Positions 10,579 through 21,810 of a DNA stretch of 64,000 bases are shown piece after piece. How positions within the stretch are numbered: position 1 is the stretch's first letter; the number at the start of each line of letters is the position of its first letter. The notes beneath the pieces were generated by a model that made no database searches, was not told the DNA's origin, and was given only the letters and a program-made list of their open reading frames with translations. The DNA is from Guyanagaster necrorhizus (taxonomy: Eukaryota > Basidiomycota > Agaricomycetes > Agaricales > Physalacriaceae), in NCBI RefSeq assembly GCF_019112545.1, contig NW_025064880.1:1962465-2026464 (forward strand), written 5' to 3'. Both the position numbers and the translations under genes were made by a program.

Positions 10579-11038
10579 AGCCTGAGATTGGCAGTCAGAA
10601 ATGATTGACAGTGAGAGAGCAGAGCTCATCTCATCTAGGGATGCAGGATAAAAGTAGGAATGAAAAAGAGACATCTGATGCCAATGTCTCTCATGAATCA
10701 GCTGAGGCTGAGGCTTGGCACTGAGACAGAGATGGCACCAGCAATCCCCCTTCATGGATGAGTGGAGCTCCATATCTCCATGTCAACAGAGATTGTAAAA
10801 ACCTCAAGAGCCATGCAGAGGCCTGCGAAAATGCTCCCTACCCTTGGCAGACAGAGTCAGCGGCTAAGAACGACACATACTCGCTTATCAATTACCCTTT
10901 TGTAAATTCCTTGTTTACAAATTAATTCGTAATCTAATTCGGTAGATATTATATCACGTGCTACCTTTTACCTTCTCCTTTCCGTCCACCAGTGTTTCGA
11001 GACCAGACTGTGTATCTCCTTGTTTTTACGCTTTCAGC
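10579..11038. promoter_or_regulatory. Repeat/gene boundary and NTF2 promoter region
   Basis: CpG-poor sequence continues to about 10,850. CpG frequency then rises abruptly at GTCAGCGGCTAAGAACGACACATACTCG (10856-10883). An E-box palindrome CACGTG lies at 10955-10960, about 80 bp before the NTF2 start codon. No coding sequence is seen. Confidence 0.5.
10955..10960. promoter_or_regulatory. CACGTG palindrome upstream of NTF2
   Basis: It lies about 80 bp before the start codon. The same hexamer is found at 14564-14569, 45786-45791 and 54075-54080, each upstream of a minus-strand start. CACGTG is the classic E-box bound by bHLH factors such as Cbf1. Confidence 0.4.
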
Positions 11039-11637
11039 ATGGCCGACCTAGCTACAGTCGCCAGACAATTCACAGATTTTTACTATAACACTTTTGACAC
11101 TAACCGCCCCGCGCTGGCCTCTCTCTATGTGTGTAAATTCACGCATCTTGCGCCATCGATTGCTTCATCTCAGTCATCTCACAGCGTCCAGAGTCTATGC
11201 TCACCTGGGAGAACAACCAAATTCTAGGCGTCACCAACATTGTCGAAAAACTTGTTGTGAGCCTTCTCTCTTCATCTTCGAAACTTCCTAGGTTAATATT
11301 CTTCTGCAAGACTTTGCCATTTCAAAAGGTGGTTCATAAGGTCGAGACGTGCGATGCACAGCCCTCCAATCCAGCAGTTTCTAGTATCATAGTACTCGTT
11401 ACGGGACTTTTGCGGGTGCGTCTACTTCTCAGGTTGATGGCGGTATCGTGGCATTAATCGATGGTCATTTAGGTTGACGATGGCGACCAGCCTCTGCCCT
11501 TTACCCAGACCTTCCAACTGATCCCCGACGCTGGTACTTATTATGTGTACGTGAGCTCACCATCTGCAAGTCATCCACCTTTCTCAACGTAAATCCTCAG
11601 GTACAACGACCTCTTCCGTCTAAACCTCGGCGGCTAG
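11039..11637 (+). CDS. ntf2: Nuclear transport factor 2
   Basis: Carries RanGDP into the nucleus and binds FxFG nucleoporins at the pore. Five exons join in phase: 11039-11128, 11185-11256, 11311-11415, 11473-11546 and 11601-11637. They give 125 residues, the usual NTF2 length. Family landmarks are the N-terminal QFTDFYYNTFD, then NIVEKL, LPFQKV, DAQPSNP and, at the end, FQLIPDAGTYYVYNDLFRLN. The start ATG sits in ATGGCC context, with a CACGTG motif about 80 bp upstream. It is the first gene beyond the retroelement block. All introns are GT-AG and 54-58 bp. I see no defect, so it should be functional despite the neighbouring repeats. Confidence 0.95.
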
Positions 11638-13037
11638 ATTACAGACCAAGTTTCGTAGAGTGATGGAGAGAAGTTAATGGCGCGTTCTTTTGATTAAACA
11701 GTAGCTGTATTTTTCTTGTGGTGGTCCTTGCATTGAGTTATAGCGTGTCAAAGATGATGTCACGCCCCTTTACGTACTTGAGAATTGTTGAGTGCTGGAC
11801 CATGGGCTGGCGGGTATCTCGCAGATAAGTTAGAGCCCACAACAGTGTGATACTCATCCCTTGAGAATGGCGTAAAACGTGAACTACGGCAATATAATTC
11901 TACTCATTGTAAATCGTACAAGTCTAGTAGTTGCATGGCTCGCTCCCCGTCCCGTTCACGAGGAAATTCTGACAAGGAAGTCAGACGTGTCCAATTCATC
12001 TAGGAAAAAAAAAGGGGGAAACCCAAGGCTACTGGCACATCGTAGAGTTACAGCTGTTCGCCAGCGGGGCCAGCGCGACACTCGCTATCATATTTCGCCC
12101 CAATTTTGCCTAATTCGAAGCGTTTAGCCCATTTTCAGAAATCGATCTGCATACAGCGTCCAGCGTCCTCCGAGCATAAGTAACATGGCCAGCAAGAATC
12201 CATCATGATACCCGTATTGTGTTGGACAATGTAGTTGAAACGCTAAACCTGAGCGAAAGAAGTTCGCCTATGAACCGAAATGATCCAAAGCTGCCAGCCT
12301 GTGTAGACAGGGAGCATAGAGATCCACCCATAATAAGTCAGCAACAAAGACGCGGATTTTTGTAGTGTATGGACTCGGAGTTTTGTTATATCTGAAGAGC
12401 TTCGGAATCTTGGGGTTTTGGTAGGTGAACGGGTTGACTATGACAGTTAGGTCGGGATTACCGCGCTAAAACTTGAAGAGCTTTGGAATAGATATCCTAA
12501 ATTAATCCTAGCGGATAAAGGGCAACAGTATTTGAGGGAATGGTGGTGGGAGGGAGGAAAGATGTCGAACTGCAGCAGTTTGTAGTACCGTGACTTCATT
12601 GCACGTTCTCCCCTTTAACTTAAAGCCTCAAGGTTTTATAGATGACTCAGGAACCTGAAGAGTACTTTTGTGCAGCATATGGACAAAGCAGGTCTACTGA
12701 TGGTTTATAATACAAATCTCCAAAACAAAAACAAAAATAACGCTACAGGTGTATGTACAGTAGTTGGACATCGTATGAAAATAGAAGTCTAAGGCCAGAC
12801 ACACTAACGCAAAAACAAGTGAAAGGAGGAGAGATGTTATGGGATTCATTAATATGAGTGGGGTGATCAGCCAGTGAATTGTTGAACGCGCTGCCAGTGT
12901 GCGATCTATGCTCAACAGAGCCCGAAGAAATAAAAAAGTGGTCTGAAAGTGGTAGACTGTTCTCGCAGAAGAGCTATGAATAATAATAACTTAAATGGAA
13001 AAAGGGACGACGTCAGCTCTGAAAAGAACAAGAGCGA
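11638..13037. other. Intergenic, no gene recognised
   Basis: This is 1.4 kb between NTF2 and the next gene, which converge on it. It holds AT-rich stretches and only short open frames without recognisable motifs. It presumably contains the two 3' untranslated regions. Confidence 0.4.
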
Positions 13038-14341
13038 TCATTGAGGTACCACGAACAAGGCGTAGCAGGCATCATCCTTTGCCCTTTGACTTAAACCGGC
13101 AAAGTATCGATTAGGACCCAGGAAATCGGCCCATAAGGTGCCCTCGCAAAACAAGTTCCCCTTTCCGTTGGTGCGATTATTAAACTGTTTCGTAGCAATG
13201 GCCTGATTTGGTTTAGGCATCGCCGAAAACACATCTGGCGGAACTCTCGTGTTGAAGACATTGGATAGCTCTTTGAAGACGTCTTGAAGGGTTACACCAG
13301 CGGATCGGTTGCACACGACGATTGGGGGCAAAGCATGGCCGATGTTGATCTTGAGATACTTGACGGGCGGCTGTACTGCCAATTCATTAAAGTCACATCT
13401 CGGCTGAGAAACAAAGTGTTGGGTGATAACATCGTAAAGTAGATGCCAGGAACCTGGCACAAATACAGGATGTAAATAACAATGCCCAACGTGGGGCGAT
13501 GCTATTGCAAATGTTGGACTTGAGCTCCCTGGGCATAGATGTCAGGAAGAGACGCGCCGTAGAGAGGAGAGCGTACAAGAGTTTGCTGTCGCGGCGGTGT
13601 TGGAGGAAGATCCTGGAGAGGAATAGATGCTTGACATGGCTATTATGAGAGACATGCGTAAGGTCGAAGAAGATTCATGATGCAGGATCACACATACGAG
13701 ACTCGATGATAGTGTGGCTCAGGGTATGTATCTTAGTAGCAGGTGCATCTACGGCAGCATGAATAGGATGAACAAGGTGAGCAAGCAGAGAGCTCTACCA
13801 GATGTTTTGGGAGATACAACATAGTCCATGTTGGAGGTTTTAAGTGATCTCCCGCCAGCCTCTGAGGATACCTTTGTCAGACTCGAAGTCCCCCAGGTCA
13901 AAACAGATTCGGGCGTAGCGGTTCTTGAATTGAATTCCTCCTTCTTGTAAAAACCATCATGGCATACGGAATCGGGATACATAGGTGAGGCACGAGGCGT
14001 AGACGGGGGTGGGAGAATCGAGTCATTGCTGACAGCATTACTTATACCGGGCGCATTGTTGAGCAAACAACATGGTGTACAAAGCTCAGGAAGAATGCTA
14101 ACGGGATGACTCAACAGAACAGACAACGTGGACGGTACCGCGGGATGACATACCCCCAACATCCACATCCACATGTTCGATAAAACCCTTGATGAGTTAG
14201 CGCCCCTTCCGACGAGCTGCCTAAAATAGGCAAAGGGTTCGGTCCAGTAAGTCCGAACGTCGGGTAGACCAAAATTGGAGTGATGGGCGGGCCTCTCCTG
14301 CTAGATAGAGACAAATTCAGGTTCCCGACAGAAGCCAACAT
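13038..14341 (-). CDS. DUF6699-type basidiomycete protein
   Basis: The C-terminal exon (stop 13038-13040) encodes the compact domain of basidiomycete proteins I recognise as DUF6699-like. It has a YLHP start, LLYDVITQ, then KYLKINIG, NRSAGVTLQDVFKELS and a closing YFAGLSQRAKDD. Upstream is a Pro/Ser-rich N-terminal part typical of the family. A start at 14341 (MLASVGN) joined at about 14187/14102 keeps frame through about 13,800. A middle part with DLPPTPPRQQTLVRSPLYG lies near 13,520-13,620, but its joins to either side are not resolved. Function of the family is unknown. The domain call is firm; the full model is not. Confidence 0.65.
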
Positions 14342-14987
14342 CCAAATATCTGGAAAAGAGAATAGCTGCAAATATGGGCATATACATGTGCTGCGCTTTC
14401 CGAATTCGCATGGAGGACGACGAGTCACGAGCGCACCGCTCCGAATCGCCCATTCTTGGACGGGCAACGACCTGGAAGCTCACCGAAAAAGATTAAGATG
14501 ATAACCGAAAGAGAAAAACTAAAATTGGCCGAAAAAAGTTGGTTGATTTTCATAATTTCCCATCACGTGCAGGAAGGTATTGTCCGTCGACGTCGTGTCG
14601 CACTGCCTGTGTCCTTGGATATCTGAAGAGTACATCAACCAGCGGCTGTATCGGAGCTGATCATCAAACATCGTTGAGAAATTTCAGCCAAGTGTCGATA
14701 ATCTACGCCAGTATCTCCCCAATGCATTGGTAAGAATCGTCCATTTCGAACCAGTGAGCTCAGCCATGAACGTCGACGGGGTGTTCTTGACGAGACTGAG
14801 AGCACTTCTGGTTGAGGCATCAATAAAATATGACCTGATAGCTTGCCGATAGCGCTCTGTATAGCATCGCTTCTTTTACAAACCCTATCCAGAAAAAGAT
14901 GTTCCTGACGATAAATACACGATTCACATTGCAAGTCAGCCTATGAGAAAAAGCTAAGATATCGGGCATCCCGCATTAAGGCGCTCT
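14342..14987. promoter_or_regulatory. Promoter side of the DUF6699 gene
   Basis: This lies between the DUF6699 gene start and the 3' end of the xylanase gene, both on the minus strand. A CACGTG palindrome is at 14564-14569. No coding motifs were recognised; the 100-codon open frame at 14635-14934 has no family resemblance. Confidence 0.35.
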
Positions 14988-16997
14988 TCAGGATAGCGTA
15001 GCGATGACTGCATTATAGGCTGGCTTTGGCTGGTAGTTGGCATTAAATAAATCCGGCGTAGAACTGGCAATCCAGGAATTCTAAAGACACATAAAATCAG
15101 ACAGCGAGTACTGACCAAGGGTTTACCTTACCGCATCACTAACTCCCCAACTAGTAATCGAAACGCAAGCGGGTGTGGCAACGCAGGCTTTTACGACGTT
15201 AGTATAGTCCGTAGGGCTGGCGCCTACAATATCGAGTTCGGTGATGGCTATTTCTACGCCAGCCGCGGATAGTGCCGTCAGAGCTGCTTGGGCACCACCG
15301 GCACCACCAGCTTGTAGATGCATTTGGGTACCAATACCATCGATAAGCTTCCCATTGGCGTTTATCTGTTTCACCAGAGCGACCATTCCTAAGGTACATA
15401 AGAACAATTTAGGATACATCTGACCCTGACGAACCTTGGACTTTGGCATTGTTCGAATCGAGATTAAAGTCATTGATGTATAATCTGTTCAATTGCTTTG
15501 TCAGTGAGTCGAGGAGCCCAGATGTTGACCGACTTTGCCGTGGGATCAGCAGCCCTCGCCGCCTGGAACGCGATGGTAATAAAGGACTTGAAGAACGGAT
15601 CAGGAAGATGGGGGTAACAATAGTTAATTCGCATACTTCTCCGAGAACATTGTAGAAAACATTTGATTGCAGACTTCCATCCTCGTTGAGAATTTCGCTG
15701 AGGAGCTATCAAGCAGCTAGAATGATGAAGAAAAAACTTCCCTACTTGCAGACGTCCCACTATTATGAGATGTCAGTGAACGCTACAAAGCTAAGCAGCT
15801 GAGACCACGCACAGCTGCGTAAAATGTATTAGCACAGAAGATGAGCAGGTATGAGTGGGTACATACAATAGACTTTGCCCTTGTACCGCCCTGCAACAGT
15901 AGCGATGTGTTTTTGAATAACAGAAGTCTTTGGATCAGAATGAAAACCCAGACAGCTGATTGATTGACACCATAAAACCCACCAGTGTAGCTGGATTCGA
16001 AATAGCGGAGACCCATGAAGGGAGCTGATTATGCCATACTTGAGACGAGCATCAGAATCCAATTGTAAATCGGTAAACGCAGCAAACCAAAGGTATGCCC
16101 ACGAATGATCTTGTTATTAGCTACCGCCCAATTGACCAGGAAGTCCGAGCCAGAGAAAGTAAACACCCCCTCGGTGTTCTCGGTTGCGTCCCACTGTCCT
16201 TCGGTAAATGTACGGAACGGAGTCGATAGTGCAGTGTCTGACCTTCATGGAATTCTCAGGTGTCACCTTCATCAAGAACGCCGTTAGTTCAGTTGGAAAC
16301 CGAGAAGCACTCTTACCTGACCAAAATTAGAAATCAAAAGGGCTTCGTTCGCTAGTGAGTACACCTGTCAGTGTGCATGTGGGTAAATCCTTCGACAGCG
16401 ACAAACCCGCAATGTCGATAGTATTTTGATCGGCACAAGAACCCTATTGCGCCATTGTTAATGTTGCATATGGCTAGCAGTGAGATACGAACCCAAAAAT
16501 GTTTGCCTTTGGCAACTAATTTTGCATTCAGATCACTTAACCCGGTAGAAACGGGCCCAGAACTGGTTGTGGTAGCAATCGGTGTGCTGGTAGTCGGTAC
16601 GTTGGAGGACGGCAGACATCTAACAAGTGTGCGACGATCGGTTTTGCACCCCAGGTTCGTCCATTAAGATATACGTACTGATAGTAATAGGCATTTAAAA
16701 CTGTGCAGGTACTGCCACTGTCACCTAGACAAGAGTAATGAGAACCAAGCGCTGATGAAATGTAATAGCTGATATTTACAGACGGTCTGGAAGTCAAAAA
16801 CAGTCAGCGAAGAACAAGTTGGAGTAAGGTTGTAGCTCACACTGCCGGTGTATCCTATCCCCCCACCTTAAAGACGCGAAACAATCAGTACGAGGTCGCC
16901 GTTAACAAGCGGAGGACGCACATTGACCCCACACAGCAACAGCAGTGGTTCGTTTCAAGATGGAAGCCAAGGTAATGATAGACAGAAGGCCGAACAT
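14988..16997 (-). CDS. Secreted endo-1,4-beta-xylanase, CBM1-GH10, 18 exons
   Basis: Cleaves xylan backbones outside the cell. Eighteen exons join in phase to 376 residues: 16922-16997, 16841-16866, 16780-16786, 16679-16724, 16493-16619, 16407-16443, 16317-16351, 16243-16266, 16088-16193, 15983-16038, 15867-15927, 15813-15814, 15746-15759, 15637-15697, 15534-15586, 15435-15484, 15132-15388 and 14988-15080. Residues 1-23 form a signal peptide. CBM1 (about 24-56) has [12 protein letters not shown], four cysteines and YYYQC. A Thr/Ser linker follows, then GH10 from about residue 70. The acid/base Glu is about residue 207 (WDVCNE) and the nucleophile Glu about 311 (ITELDI). [25 protein letters not shown] and INDFNLD are also present. 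Exons of 7, 2 and 14 nt are needed to keep domain and frame. Confidence 0.93.
15813..15814 (-). other. 2-nt micro-exon (CT) of the xylanase gene
   Basis: On the minus strand the dinucleotide CT lies between an acceptor (TTTTACGCAG) and a donor (GTGCGT). The flanking introns are 15815-15866 (52 bp, GTATGT donor, CTAAT branch-like site) and 15760-15812 (53 bp, CTGAC branch-like site). It joins TATT to TGGGAC so that the protein reads VYSWDVCNE, matching GH10. Skipping it shifts the frame just before the catalytic acid/base. Confidence 0.8.
16780..16786 (-). other. 7-nt micro-exon (ACCGTCT) of the xylanase gene
   Basis: It is flanked by GTGAGC...TTCCAG (54 bp) and GTAAAT...GTCTAG (55 bp). It supplies TVC, including the second of the four CBM1 cysteines, and keeps frame. 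Confidence 0.78.
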
Positions 16998-17538
16998 AGC
17001 GAGAGAAGACTGCTTGACGAGACATCGGTAGTCCTGTATACGTTATATACCATTCTCCTTAGTCATTGAGCGGAGGAGTCTGGGTACTAGTTGAGTTCTT
17101 TACACCGAGGTAGTTCACTGAAACGGAGAATTTGTGACAGGATGTACGCCGCCTGAACAATCGTACTATCAAGGCGAGCTGAGCATTGTTCCGACGATAA
17201 ACCTTGGAGAATAGGATTTTGATAGGTTGGCTGCTCATGGGTAGGCACGGGATCTCTGGATCACAAGCGAAGGAGCGCCAAGCTGAAGCAGTGGGACACA
17301 ATGTGTACGGTACAAGTGAGTCTGTCACATCTCGGAAAAATGCTATGGTGCACAAAGCCTACGACGCTATTTTTGTGGGTATTGCTGACTTCAAATCCCC
17401 GCCAAGTTAACGGAGAACTGCCGCCAGATGAAACTCGACGATGGAATACCAGGGATGGGGATCAATTCTGAGAACGGTGTTCGGGCCGATATGCCAATGA
17501 GTGACAATAAAGTCAGGTGACCGTGACCGTTACGCGTC
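16998..17538. promoter_or_regulatory. Divergent promoter region between xylanase and RAD18
   Basis: About 540 bp separate the two start codons, which point away from each other. I see no clear carbon-catabolite repressor pair or other recognisable site. The short open frames here have no family resemblance. Confidence 0.45.
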
Positions 17539-19050
17539 TTGACCATCCACCAACTTGACGCGAGACTTGGATCAATGCAAATGAGTACAGGTTCAAAGAA
17601 ACGGACCATAGAGCAGCTTGCGGCCACAGTTTCCGACTCTACCGACTTTCCGGATATCGATACCGCACCAGGTCTCAGAACACTCGACACCGCGTTGCGC
17701 TGCCCCATCTGTTGCGAGTTATTCTCTGGGCCTGTAACCCTTCGCTGTGGACACTGTTTCTGTTCATTGGTATGATTAAGCATGTAAACTGTGCACTTTG
17801 CTGCGCCTCACTTTGTTTCAAGTGCATCAGGGGTTCCCTGGCGCAGAAGCAAGAGTGTCCGTCTTGCCGTAAAGGGGAGGAGAATGAGGGGCATTTGAGG
17901 GTGAATCCGGTTGTTGAGGAAGCTGTGGAAGCGTGGAGTAAGGCGCGGTACGCTGTCAATCATATCTTCGTCATTGGGCCCTATTAAAATCCAGCTAGAC
18001 CTTTCATTCTCCAGTTACTGCATCGAGGAGGGCGGCTGTCGGGCAGCAACAGTTCCAGTGAGAGCGGACCATCTAACAAGCGTAAGAGGAGTAACCCTGA
18101 TTCCGACTCGGATATCGAACTCGTTGCCCCGCCCTCTGGTCATAAAACAGGTATTGGATCCGGCACCGTCTTCTCAAAGCCGCAGGAACCGATGCTTGCA
18201 GCATCTCCGGCCGAAACGCCGTGTCCGGTGTGCGGGAAGACGGTGAAACATGAAATTATAAATCAGCATTTGGACAGCGGCTGTAAGACGTTCCACCTCA
18301 ACAACTCGAAAACAGCATGGTCAAAAATTATGGGTCCAAGAGTCGATCCTGGGAAAAACAAGCAGACTCAGGCCAAAGGGAAAGAGAGGTGATCGTTTTA
18401 ATATATGTCATGGCAGCTACAGATGAGCCAACTCTTCTCCAGATCTTTGAGTGTTGAGGGCGAAGCTCTTCCAAAAGTCTCTTATGACACATTAAAAGAT
18501 AAGCAGATCAAACAATTACTTCAAGATCAAGGTCTCGCAACTTTGGGTAATCGAGCGCTTTGTATTGCTCGACACCAAAAGTACGCACCTTTCGTCTATA
18601 TCCTTTTCTCTTAGTCTCAGTTGCTCTTAGATGGGTAATGCTTTGGAACTCGAACCTCGACAAGGCTCCAAAAAATCGGAAGTCGAAGTCACAGTTGAGG
18701 TCCGACCTTGATCAGTGGCTTCAAGAGAAACATGAATCGAAGTCAAAGGTGGTAGTAGAAGATACATTTGGCCATCAGGCGAGTTCCCATGTTTGCGCCA
18801 CACGTCGTCTTGTTCCAATGTAGTAACTTCCATTCAGAAGAAATACGAGAGTGAATTCAAGCGACTGACAGAGGAGGCTAGACCGAAGAAAGCCGTGTCT
18901 TCACAGCTCTCGGATTCGCGGGAGGCAACGTCCTCAGAGGCAAAGTACACGGATGCAACATCTTCTACTTCAAGTCCAGTGAAGCTACTATCTCAGTCCC
19001 CTCAGTCACCTCATCACGACGGTGATAACAACGAGATAGAGGTGCTTTAA
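17539..19050 (+). CDS. rad18: E3 ubiquitin ligase RAD18 (post-replication repair)
   Basis: Pairs with RAD6 to monoubiquitinate PCNA at stalled forks. Six exons join in phase to 414 residues: 17539-17769, 17823-17947, 17999-18388, 18443-18580, 18631-18778 and 18838-19050. A C3HC4 RING is at about 55-93 (CPICCELF, CGHCFC, CPSCRKG). A UBZ4-type zinc finger is at about 193-213 (CPVCGKTVKHE, HLDSGC). The SAP domain follows near 265-300 (SYDTLKDKQIKQLL, NRALCIARHQ) and runs into WVMLWNSNLD, as in fungal Rad18. In-frame ATGs also occur at 17575 and 17581, so the start may be slightly downstream. The fifth intron needs a GC-AG donor (GCGAGT at 18779). The xylanase gene diverges upstream. Confidence 0.93.
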
Positions 19051-20033
19051 TGGCAAAAAGACAAGTGTTTCCCAAATTGTATCATTATATCTTCCCCGCC
19101 ATTTGATACCCATTTGTAGAACACATTTCATATCTACTAAGGAAATTAGTGTTTGTAGACCCTGTTTGCAACTCGCCAAAAGACATGTCAAAGCGAATGC
19201 TTCGCGGCTTCCTTGATGTCGTTAGTTTATGAAGATAGCGCGGTGGTAACAGACAGGTAATTCTCTGGCTGCTGCGCACGTCGCCACCCATTTTCGGATT
19301 CGAAAGCGGAGCTGTGGGTGGGATCGTGTTTCAGGGAAACGACCACACGGGACTTTTCGGAGATAATCGGATGACGAGACGAAATGTACGTTCAGTTCTT
19401 GGGGCTGGGCATTGAGGGCATGTTACCATAGGACAAACACGATCACGCTCAACGAGTTCCCCGATCTGATAAACTTATCAATATTGCAATATAGCTCAGA
19501 CACAATCTGTATCGGGATAATGATGGCGGAGGGAACGAAAGCGCATATTCCATGCTGTTCCATGCCGTAGAGCCCGGGGAGAGTAGAGCGGGACAAGTAA
19601 TGGACATCTATCAATGCGATTCAATTATACTAAACATTGTTCTTCAGTGAGTACAAGAAGCCTCAAGGGGGAGGACGGGTACAAGCACCAGGGTAAGCAA
19701 CATCTGGGCCGTCTGCTCAACATTGTAGCGCATAACATTACCCTCAAAGAAGAAGCCTTCTTGTTCCAGCCGCATTGTAAACCCATATCCAGATGAAGGG
19801 ATCAGGCCGTTTGTGGGGGCGCTTTGCGGTGATCAGGCGGTGATGGCCAATCTTCGAAAAACAAGGGCAGTGGACAATAAGCTGTCATCCCAAATTAGGC
19901 AGGTGTTATATTCATTCTTCGAAGCTCCGTTTGATATAAAGACCTCTGCAGGCAGTTGTGATGGTATCCTTTACAGCCGAATTTCTTTGTCTTTTTTCTC
20001 TCTCCCTTTCCCCCCCTTTTTTACCTTAATCTA
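19051..20033. other. Intergenic, promoter of the DUF7330-type gene at right
   Basis: Nearly 1 kb without recognised coding sequence. A pyrimidine-rich tract (about 19,985-20,025) precedes the next start codon. Confidence 0.4.
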
Positions 20034-20748
20034 ATGTCTACTAGTGATCGCTCTAGCGTGAGCAGTTTTTTTCACCTTTTCATCATTCCATCCTAGACTA
20101 AATGGTTGCCATCTGCTGCAGTTCGCGTCCGACAGAGACCAGAGCTCTACCACTGGCTCTCACAAGGTCAGATACCATGCCGATGAGGATTGGGATTTCC
20201 ATCTCGACGTGTCTCGCACACCTGTCGACCTCTCGCTGGTACTACCTCACTACCGCGCTCGTAACCAGCCTCTCGACCATCGGATGAACATGTTCGTTGG
20301 CAACGATTCTGGTCATATGAAATTAAAAATTGTGCGTGCCCTCCTTTCGTATTTTCCGTCTCCGTTCCTGATCTTTCCGCTAATGCAGTGTCGAAACTCT
20401 GTGAAAGCAAAATTCTACCTCGAGATCCAGTCCACGACTTCGGATATCACAGTGTGGTTACCATCCGACTTCAAGGGCCGGATACATTCAACAGGGAAAA
20501 CGTCCTTTTCCTCTGGGTTCTTGAACCGGATTATGCAGAGCGTGCGGCTGAATGGTGTGGAGCATGATGGATTCGCCGAGGATGAGGTGGTGGTGATGTC
20601 TTCGGGGCATGTCACTTTCCGGATGTGGGATGTCCTTACGGGTTCACCGGAACGTACTCAGAAGGAGGTGCTGAAGAGAATGTTTGGCCGAACGCAAAAG
20701 GCACCCGAGATGTCGACGATGAACTGGGATTTCCTTCTCGAAGACTAA
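20034..20748 (+). CDS. DUF7330-type basidiomycete protein
   Basis: Three exons join in phase (20034-20057, 20122-20331, 20389-20748) to 197 residues. The first exon codes only MSTSDRSS. The last exon carries the pattern I associate with the basidiomycete DUF7330 family: FYLEIQSTTSDITVWLPSDF, SSGFLNRIMQ, then MSSGHVTFRMWDV. The middle exon has TTGSHKVRYHADEDWDFHLD. Function is unknown. There is no signal peptide or membrane segment. The family name is from memory and less certain than the gene model. Confidence 0.78.
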
Positions 20749-21131
20749 AAAAAAAGCACTGGAGGGTGGACTGTTGTTTTATTGACCATTCCTGCGTCCC
20801 TCGATGGGAATCCCTAGATTTATCCTTGTTCGTTCTTCCTTATGTCGGCTCTTTGGGCATTGCTTATTTACAGGGTTCATCACCCGGCTCAGCATATCAT
20901 CGCTTCGCTCGCAGTAATTTCGCATACGCATTGTATAACTTCAGTAGCACGTACGTGTACATCACATGTAGCAATATTATATCAGAAGATTGACCCGGTT
21001 ACATCACTGGTTAGCAACCGTTAATGGGCTATATTATATTGTACATCATTCAATCCTTGTTCATAAAGCTACAAAATTTACCCGAAAACTTTCCCTTGTA
21101 CATGTCGTACAATGTCGAGCCAAGTTTCAGG
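20749..21131. other. Convergent intergenic region
   Basis: This lies between the 3' ends of the DUF7330-type gene and the MIP18 gene. It is AT-rich and contains no recognised feature beyond expected 3' untranslated sequence. Confidence 0.4.
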
Positions 21132-21810
21132 CTAAACAAGCGCCGATTGTCCTTCGAGGCATGTATCAATCGTCTTGACCAGAGCAGGGTTTTCGAGTGC
21201 GGCTGCGACCCTTTCCTTGTCATTGAGCTGCTTATTCACTTTGAAGGATCGACTTGAACAAAGACGGCTAAAGTACTGCAATTCAGAAAGAGAACTTACC
21301 CGCTTCCTCGCTCTGATGAGATCCGGGCTTGACGATGATATCCACCTTGAAGCGATGAGGTAGACTTCTGAGAAGCCGAACACGAATCGAAAGACCTGAT
21401 GAAAAGATTAGTACTTATTGACATACGGCAGCGCCGTAAGCAAAGGAAAGATACCTATTATTGTCGACATACCACAGTGAGGTACAGTGGGGGTGAATTC
21501 CACGACGATGTGGTTCCTCGAGACCGATATTTGCGGTGCCGAAACGACTTTGAGTTCCTCAAGTGTATTGGGGTACTCAGGGTCGTGTATCCATCGCACG
21601 AGTTCTATCTTCACTATCAGAAAACCCAGGATACGAATCGAAGCGGTCCTTGCCATATATTTCATCCTGATCAATGGGTTCTACGACATCATCAGCGTCG
21701 TTAGGAGCCTCGTCCTCATGATCAAGCCAGAGAGAAGTAAGATGTCGTCTGTCTGCGCTTTTTGCCGGCTTGACGATGACTGGGTTGGGATTGAAGACTT
21801 CTTGGACCAT
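21132..21810 (-). CDS. cia2: Cytosolic Fe-S assembly protein, MIP18/CIA2 family
   Basis: Part of the targeting complex that delivers Fe-S clusters to cytosolic and nuclear apoproteins. Four exons join in phase (21654-21810, 21455-21604, 21300-21395, 21132-21238) to 169 residues. Landmarks are NPNPVIV at the start, an acidic stretch, then [34 protein letters not shown] with the reactive Cys in PHC, and [17 protein letters not shown] at the C terminus. The first intron (21605-21653) uses a GC donor (GCAAGG) with CTGATAGTGAAGATAG at the acceptor. The start codon is 177 bp from that of the divergent DCN1-like gene, so the two probably share a promoter. Confidence 0.92.

Noticed and set aside
14635..14934. 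100-codon minus-strand frame upstream of the DUF6699 gene
   Set aside because: No motif and no consistent splice join to either neighbour.
17391..17959. Minus-strand frames opposite the RAD18 RING exons
   Set aside because: They are shadows of RAD18 on the other strand. The plus-strand RING cysteines and six-exon phase agreement decide the matter.
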